From: Flavobacteriaceae bacterium
Lineage (GTDB): Bacteria; Bacteroidota; Bacteroidia; Flavobacteriales; Flavobacteriaceae
Length of the DNA: 37,333 bases
Reading direction: 5' to 3'
NCBI GenBank assembly: GCA_002691645.1
Contig: NZIP01000058.1
Span: 1 to 37,333, forward strand
Translations under genes and position numbers: made by a program
The notes under the pieces: model-generated
Databases searched by the model: none
What the model was told of the DNA's origin: nothing
The model's input: only the letters and a program-made list of their open reading frames with translations
Shown here: piece after piece, positions 33,978 to 37,333 of the stretch
How the letters are laid out: each line of letters starts with the position of its first letter
Position numbering within the stretch: the stretch's first letter is position 1

Positions 33978-35087
33978 ATGAAAAACCTACGACTTCTTTT
34001 TTTAGTGCTGTTAAGCAACCCTTTAGTTCAAGGGCAAGAACTTAATGTACATCATTATACAGTTGCAAAAAGCGGGTTAAACGTAAGAGTCATGCCTAAA
34101 CTTGGGATGCCTAAGGTCACAACGCTTTTATACCTGACAGAGGTAGAGGTTATTGCAGAAACAGGGGTTGAGTTAAGTATTGTTGACCAAGGTAAAACGC
34201 TCAGCGGACAGTGGATTGAAATTCAATTTAAAGATGAAAACAATCTTACAAAGAGTGGTTTTGTGTTTGATCAGTTTGTAAAATCCATTTCATTTGGGAC
34301 TTCTGCTCCAAAAGGAACACTACAAATTGCGCATCTTTCTAAGGCACATTTTGATATTTTAACGCAGCATTTAAGTTTGGAGACCCTTATAGATTATGAT
34401 GAATATCAGCGCCTTATTCGTCAAGAAGACGAGGATCTAATAGACTTATATGTAAAAGCCCGCAGATTAAAGGAGCGATTAGACAAGGAATTCGGCAAGG
34501 ATTATCGCTTGAACGTTGAAAAATTACTACGAGAACTAAGGGATTTTGAACAAAAAGAAATTTTAGGTGTTTACAGCTCCTGTATTGACGAATGTATAGT
34601 TTATTCAATGAAACTGCGCACATCTGATTTTTATGATCAATCCAATGAAGATCGAGAGCGCATCTTTTTTTCTATCCTCAAAGAATTAGCCCCCAGTGGA
34701 GATTTGAAAGGAACCTATCACGCTGCTTGGACTACTGCAGTCTGCGATTACGCAGGATACAGTAAACTAGGGAATAGAATGATATACAATAACATGAAGA
34801 AAATGAAAGCTTATTTATCTGAGTATTCTGAATCTGAGCAGGATTTAAGCTATAAAGTACTTAAATCTTTGAGGAATACTATAATTGGTCAGTTAAGTAT
34901 GCGAGCCTATGGATCTACTCAAGAAAAAGTTATAGCCGAATTAAACGATATGTTGAGTGACGAGGTATTGTTTGACAATGAGGTTTATCACGTTAAAGAA
35001 GCTATGGTTAAAGTTAAAGAGGGTGACGTTAACTACAGAAATGTAGAATTCGGCTGTGCTACGACTAGATGCGTGGTTTGCTACTAA
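33978..35087 (+). CDS. Exported SH3b-domain protein, cysteine-containing C-terminus
   Basis: A 369-residue protein with a signal peptide (1-19) and a bacterial SH3 domain (about 27-105: A-K-S-G-L-N-V-R-x-M-P then W-I-E-I-Q-F and G-F-V-F-D-Q-F-V). The rest, about 115-369, is helical and charged and I do not recognise it. Six cysteines occur in the C-terminal half: SSCIDEC, AVCDY and the ending GCATTRCVVCY. Bacterial SH3 domains often bind peptidoglycan or peptide ligands, so a wall-associated role is plausible. The gene starts 7 bases after the Crp gene and looks like the end of the amidase operon. Confidence 0.75.
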   Translation: MKNLRLLFLVLLSNPLVQGQELNVHHYTVAKSGLNVRVMPKLGMPKVTTLLYLTEVEVIAETGVELSIVDQGKTLSGQWIEIQFKDENNLTKSGFVFDQFVKSISFGTSAPKGTLQIAHLSKAHFDILTQHLSLETLIDYDEYQRLIRQEDEDLIDLYVKARRLKERLDKEFGKDYRLNVEKLLRELRDFEQKEILGVYSSCIDECIVYSMKLRTSDFYDQSNEDRERIFFSILKELAPSGDLKGTYHAAWTTAVCDYAGYSKLGNRMIYNNMKKMKAYLSEYSESEQDLSYKVLKSLRNTIIGQLSMRAYGSTQEKVIAELNDMLSDEVLFDNEVYHVKEAMVKVKEGDVNYRNVEFGCATTRCVVCY

Positions 35088-35162
35088 GGCTAATTTGTTG
35101 GCGTTTTCTGAGTAGAATTCACTTTCTTTCTTATTTTAGAGCTCACAACTAACGCAATAAAC

Positions 35163-36938
35163 ATGGAAATTTCTTCTTTAGACTACGCCATTATATTTGG
35201 ATTTTTCACATTAGTTTTAGTCATTGGACTGATCGCTTCTAAGACCTCAGGAAAAAACACATCTGAATTCTTTTTATCTGGACGAAATATGCCTTGGTGG
35301 CTTTTGGGATTCTCCATGGTGGCCACAACCTTTTCAACAGATACACCTAATTTGGTGACAGATATTGTCCGCACAGACGGAGTCTCTGGAAACTGGGTTT
35401 GGTGGGCCTTTTTACTTACAGGATTACTCACGGTATTTGTATATGCCAGACTTTGGCGCAAGTCGAATGTCACTACTGATATTGAGTTTTACGAGTTGAG
35501 ATACAGCGGTAAGAGTGCGCGTTTTCTAAGATGGTTTAGAGCAGTATACTTAGGCTTGGCCTTTAACGTATTGGCGATGGCAGGTGTAACACTTGCCGCC
35601 ATTAAAATAGGTCAAGTGATGTTAGGCGTTTCGCCTATAACTATTGTTGCTATTGCCGGAACAATCACTGTGCTTTTCAGTACCTTCGGTGGATTTAAGG
35701 GGGTTATTTATACCGATTTTTTACTATTCATAGTAGCGATGATAGGAGCCTTTGGAGCGGCGATTTACTTGATTAATTTACCTGAGGTTGGTGGCTTAGA
35801 ACAATTGCTTTCTCACGCAGAGGTAAAAGGCAAACTCGATTTGATTCCGAGTTTTGACGATAAAGATGTGTTTATCGCTATTTTGATTATTCCTTTGGCT
35901 GTGCAGTGGTGGAGTGCCTGGTACCCTGGCGCCGAACCTGGAGGTGGAGGTTATGTGGCTCAGCGAATGCTGGCGGCTAAAGACGAAACCCATGCGATAA
36001 AGGCGACTTTTTTCTTTAATATCATGCATTATGCATTAAGGCCTTGGCCATGGATTTTGGTAGCCTTAGCGTCTTTAGTGCTCTATCCAGATGTCGCCTC
36101 AATTCAACAGGCCTTTCCTCAAGTAGAAGCTTCAAAACTCGGTAACGATTTGGCTTATTCTGCAATGCTTACTAAGCTTCCTGCTGGTCTTTTGGGCATT
36201 GTTTTGGCCTCATTAGGAGCAGCCTATATGTCAACTCTATCTTCTCATCTCAACTGGGGGTCTTCTTATATCGTGAATGACTTTTACAAGCAACAAATCA
36301 ATTCAAATGCAAGTGAAAAGCAGCTTGTTTTGGTGGGTCGTATTTCTACTGTTTTACTAATGGTCTTAAGTAGCTTCTTTGCTTTACAAATGCAAAATGC
36401 AAAGCAGCTGTTCGATATCATTTTAATGTTTGGAGCAGGTAGTGGTTTGATTTTTATTTTGAGATGGTTTTGGTGGCGTATCAATACCTGGAGTGAAATT
36501 ACAGCCATGGTGGTCTCTGGAGTAGTGTCTATTTTAATCAGCTTCACTGCTGTAGGTCCTGCTTTATTTGGAGCAGATGGTTTTTTTGACTCTTGGTTTC
36601 AATTTCCTTTTGTTGTAATTGTTACGACAATTGCTTGGTTGGCGGTTACTTTTTTAACGCCTGCTGAAGACCATGAGGTTTTACAAGAATTTGTGACAAA
36701 AATAAATCCAGGAGGACCTGGCTGGAAACGATTTAATGCTCCTTCAACCGAGTCTTGGAATGTGCCTAAAGGCATCATGGCCATGTTGTCTGGATGCGTA
36801 ATGGTTTACGCCGTGCTCTTTTCTGTAGGCAACTTCATTTACGGAAAGAACGTACAGGGGCTCATTCTATTTGTGGTTGCTTTGTTAAGCGGATACGTGC
36901 TTTCTCGTGCTTGGAAGCAGATGCAAGGTTTATTCTAA
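35163..36938 (+). CDS. Sodium:solute symporter (SSS family)
   Basis: A 591-residue polytopic protein with about 13 hydrophobic segments. SEFFLSGRNMPWWLLGFSM (residues 34-52) and T-F-S-T-D-T-P-N-L-V-T-D are the N-terminal signature of the sodium:solute symporter family, and the substrate- and sodium-site region continues in G-G-F-K-G-V-I-Y-T-D. This long flavobacterial form has an extended C-terminal segment. Substrates in the family range from proline and sugars to inositol and urea; none can be chosen from sequence, although the neighbouring peptide and amide enzymes make an amino acid plausible. Its stop interlocks with the riboflavin synthase stop. Confidence 0.92.
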   Translation: MEISSLDYAIIFGFFTLVLVIGLIASKTSGKNTSEFFLSGRNMPWWLLGFSMVATTFSTDTPNLVTDIVRTDGVSGNWVWWAFLLTGLLTVFVYARLWRKSNVTTDIEFYELRYSGKSARFLRWFRAVYLGLAFNVLAMAGVTLAAIKIGQVMLGVSPITIVAIAGTITVLFSTFGGFKGVIYTDFLLFIVAMIGAFGAAIYLINLPEVGGLEQLLSHAEVKGKLDLIPSFDDKDVFIAILIIPLAVQWWSAWYPGAEPGGGGYVAQRMLAAKDETHAIKATFFFNIMHYALRPWPWILVALASLVLYPDVASIQQAFPQVEASKLGNDLAYSAMLTKLPAGLLGIVLASLGAAYMSTLSSHLNWGSSYIVNDFYKQQINSNASEKQLVLVGRISTVLLMVLSSFFALQMQNAKQLFDIILMFGAGSGLIFILRWFWWRINTWSEITAMVVSGVVSILISFTAVGPALFGADGFFDSWFQFPFVVIVTTIAWLAVTFLTPAEDHEVLQEFVTKINPGGPGWKRFNAPSTESWNVPKGIMAMLSGCVMVYAVLFSVGNFIYGKNVQGLILFVVALLSGYVLSRAWKQMQGLF

Positions 36939-37333
36939 ATCTTATCTTGTTGCTTTAAGATTTTGTGAATGTATTTTCCAATAACATCGAACTCGATGTT
37001 CACCACGTCTGAGGGTTGATAACGCTGAAATCGAGTATGCTCATAGGTGTAGGGAATAATAGCTACAGAAAATTCTTTTTCCATTGAATCTACGACGGTA
37101 AGGCTGACTCCATCCACAGTGATAGATCCTTTTTCAACGGTAATGAACTCTGGTACATCTTCAAATTGAAATCGAAACTCCCAGCTTCCGTCTTGGTTAG
37201 AAACATGTGAGCAAATGGCAGTGGTATCTACATGTCCTTGTACCATGTGTCCGTCTAGTCGCGCATTCATAAGCATGGCGCGCTCAAGGTTGACAAAACC
37301 TCCTTGTTTGAGGTGATTGAGATTTGTTTTTTG
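36935..37333 (-). CDS. ribE: Riboflavin synthase alpha chain, 5' end beyond the window
   Basis: The last 132 codons of riboflavin synthase, which dismutates two 6,7-dimethyl-8-ribityllumazine to riboflavin. The frame is open to the right edge, so the gene is cut by the window and not broken. Two lumazine-binding repeats are visible: the end of the first (GGFVNLERAM, then GHMVQGHVD) and most of the second (VEKGSITVDGVSLTVVD). The N-terminal half is outside. It converges with the symporter gene, overlapping it by 4 bases. A housekeeping gene, it probably marks the end of the accessory region. Confidence 0.92.
   Translation of the reverse strand, partial: QKTNLNHLKQGGFVNLERAMLMNARLDGHMVQGHVDTTAICSHVSNQDGSWEFRFQFEDVPEFITVEKGSITVDGVSLTVVDSMEKEFSVAIIPYTYEHTRFQRYQPSDVVNIEFDVIGKYIHKILKQQDKI

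Noticed and set aside
1-37333. Mobile elements, CRISPR arrays, tRNA and rRNA genes
   Set aside because: No transposase or integrase ORF, regular spaced repeats, or tRNA/rRNA-like sequence noticed by eye; a dedicated scan was not possible.

Overview
The window reads as chromosomal DNA of a low-GC member of the Bacteroidota, most likely a marine or aquatic flavobacterium. The basis is the gene content: DUF5916 surface protein, GH78/GH29/GH30 hydrolases with Cys-type sulfatases, Tat-exported Gfo/Idh/MocA oxidoreductase, TIGR03805/TIGR03806-like pair, and many Sec or lipoprotein signal peptides. Start regions are AT-rich with few Shine-Dalgarno sequences, and -7 boxes resemble TAnnTTTG. No species can be named from the sequence alone. 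I saw no rRNA, tRNA, CRISPR array, transposase, integrase or phage gene. Coding density is very high: the largest gene-free gap is about 180 bases (5440-5615).

Layout. 1-3220: a divergent partial membrane ORF, a secreted tandem alpha/beta-domain protein with a strong terminator, an exported metallo-beta-lactamase-fold hydrolase with a small membrane-anchored partner, and on the minus strand a YkuK-like RNase H-fold gene and a small membrane protein. 3382-7977: secreted S9 peptidase, parallel beta-helix protein and diheme cytochrome lipoprotein. 7974-13355: GH78 alpha-L-rhamnosidase, Gfo/Idh/MocA oxidoreductase and GH29 alpha-L-fucosidase. 13461-17922: two converging sets, nitrilase plus a lipoprotein RidA (plus strand) and RidA, a D-threonine aldolase/D-serine dehydratase-like PLP enzyme, M19 dipeptidase and a DUF2892 membrane protein (minus strand). 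17998-25599: sulfatase, DUF5916 protein, S9 peptidase and GntP-family permease. 25583-30894: GNAT, GH30 glycosidase, serine beta-lactamase-like hydrolase, exported Dabb protein, second sulfatase. 30945-36938: an orphan signal-peptide ORF, a lipoprotein, an amidase, a Crp/Fnr regulator, an SH3-domain protein and a sodium:solute symporter. The right edge cuts a riboflavin synthase gene.

How the genes may work together (inference). Two themes interleave. One is the processing of fucose- and rhamnose-containing, probably sulfated, glycans; no SusC/SusD pair lies in the window, so uptake would be encoded elsewhere. The other is scavenging of peptides and unusual amino acids: S9 peptidases, amidase, M19 dipeptidase, the D-serine dehydratase-like enzyme, two RidA proteins and a permease of the family that includes the D-serine transporter DsdX. 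The most coherent mechanistic idea is a D-amino-acid module in which a dehydratase makes 2-aminoacrylate and RidA deaminates it. An additional lipoprotein RidA would extend imine clearance to the cell envelope. Five convergent gene pairs overlap at their 3' ends, three through interlocked stop codons.
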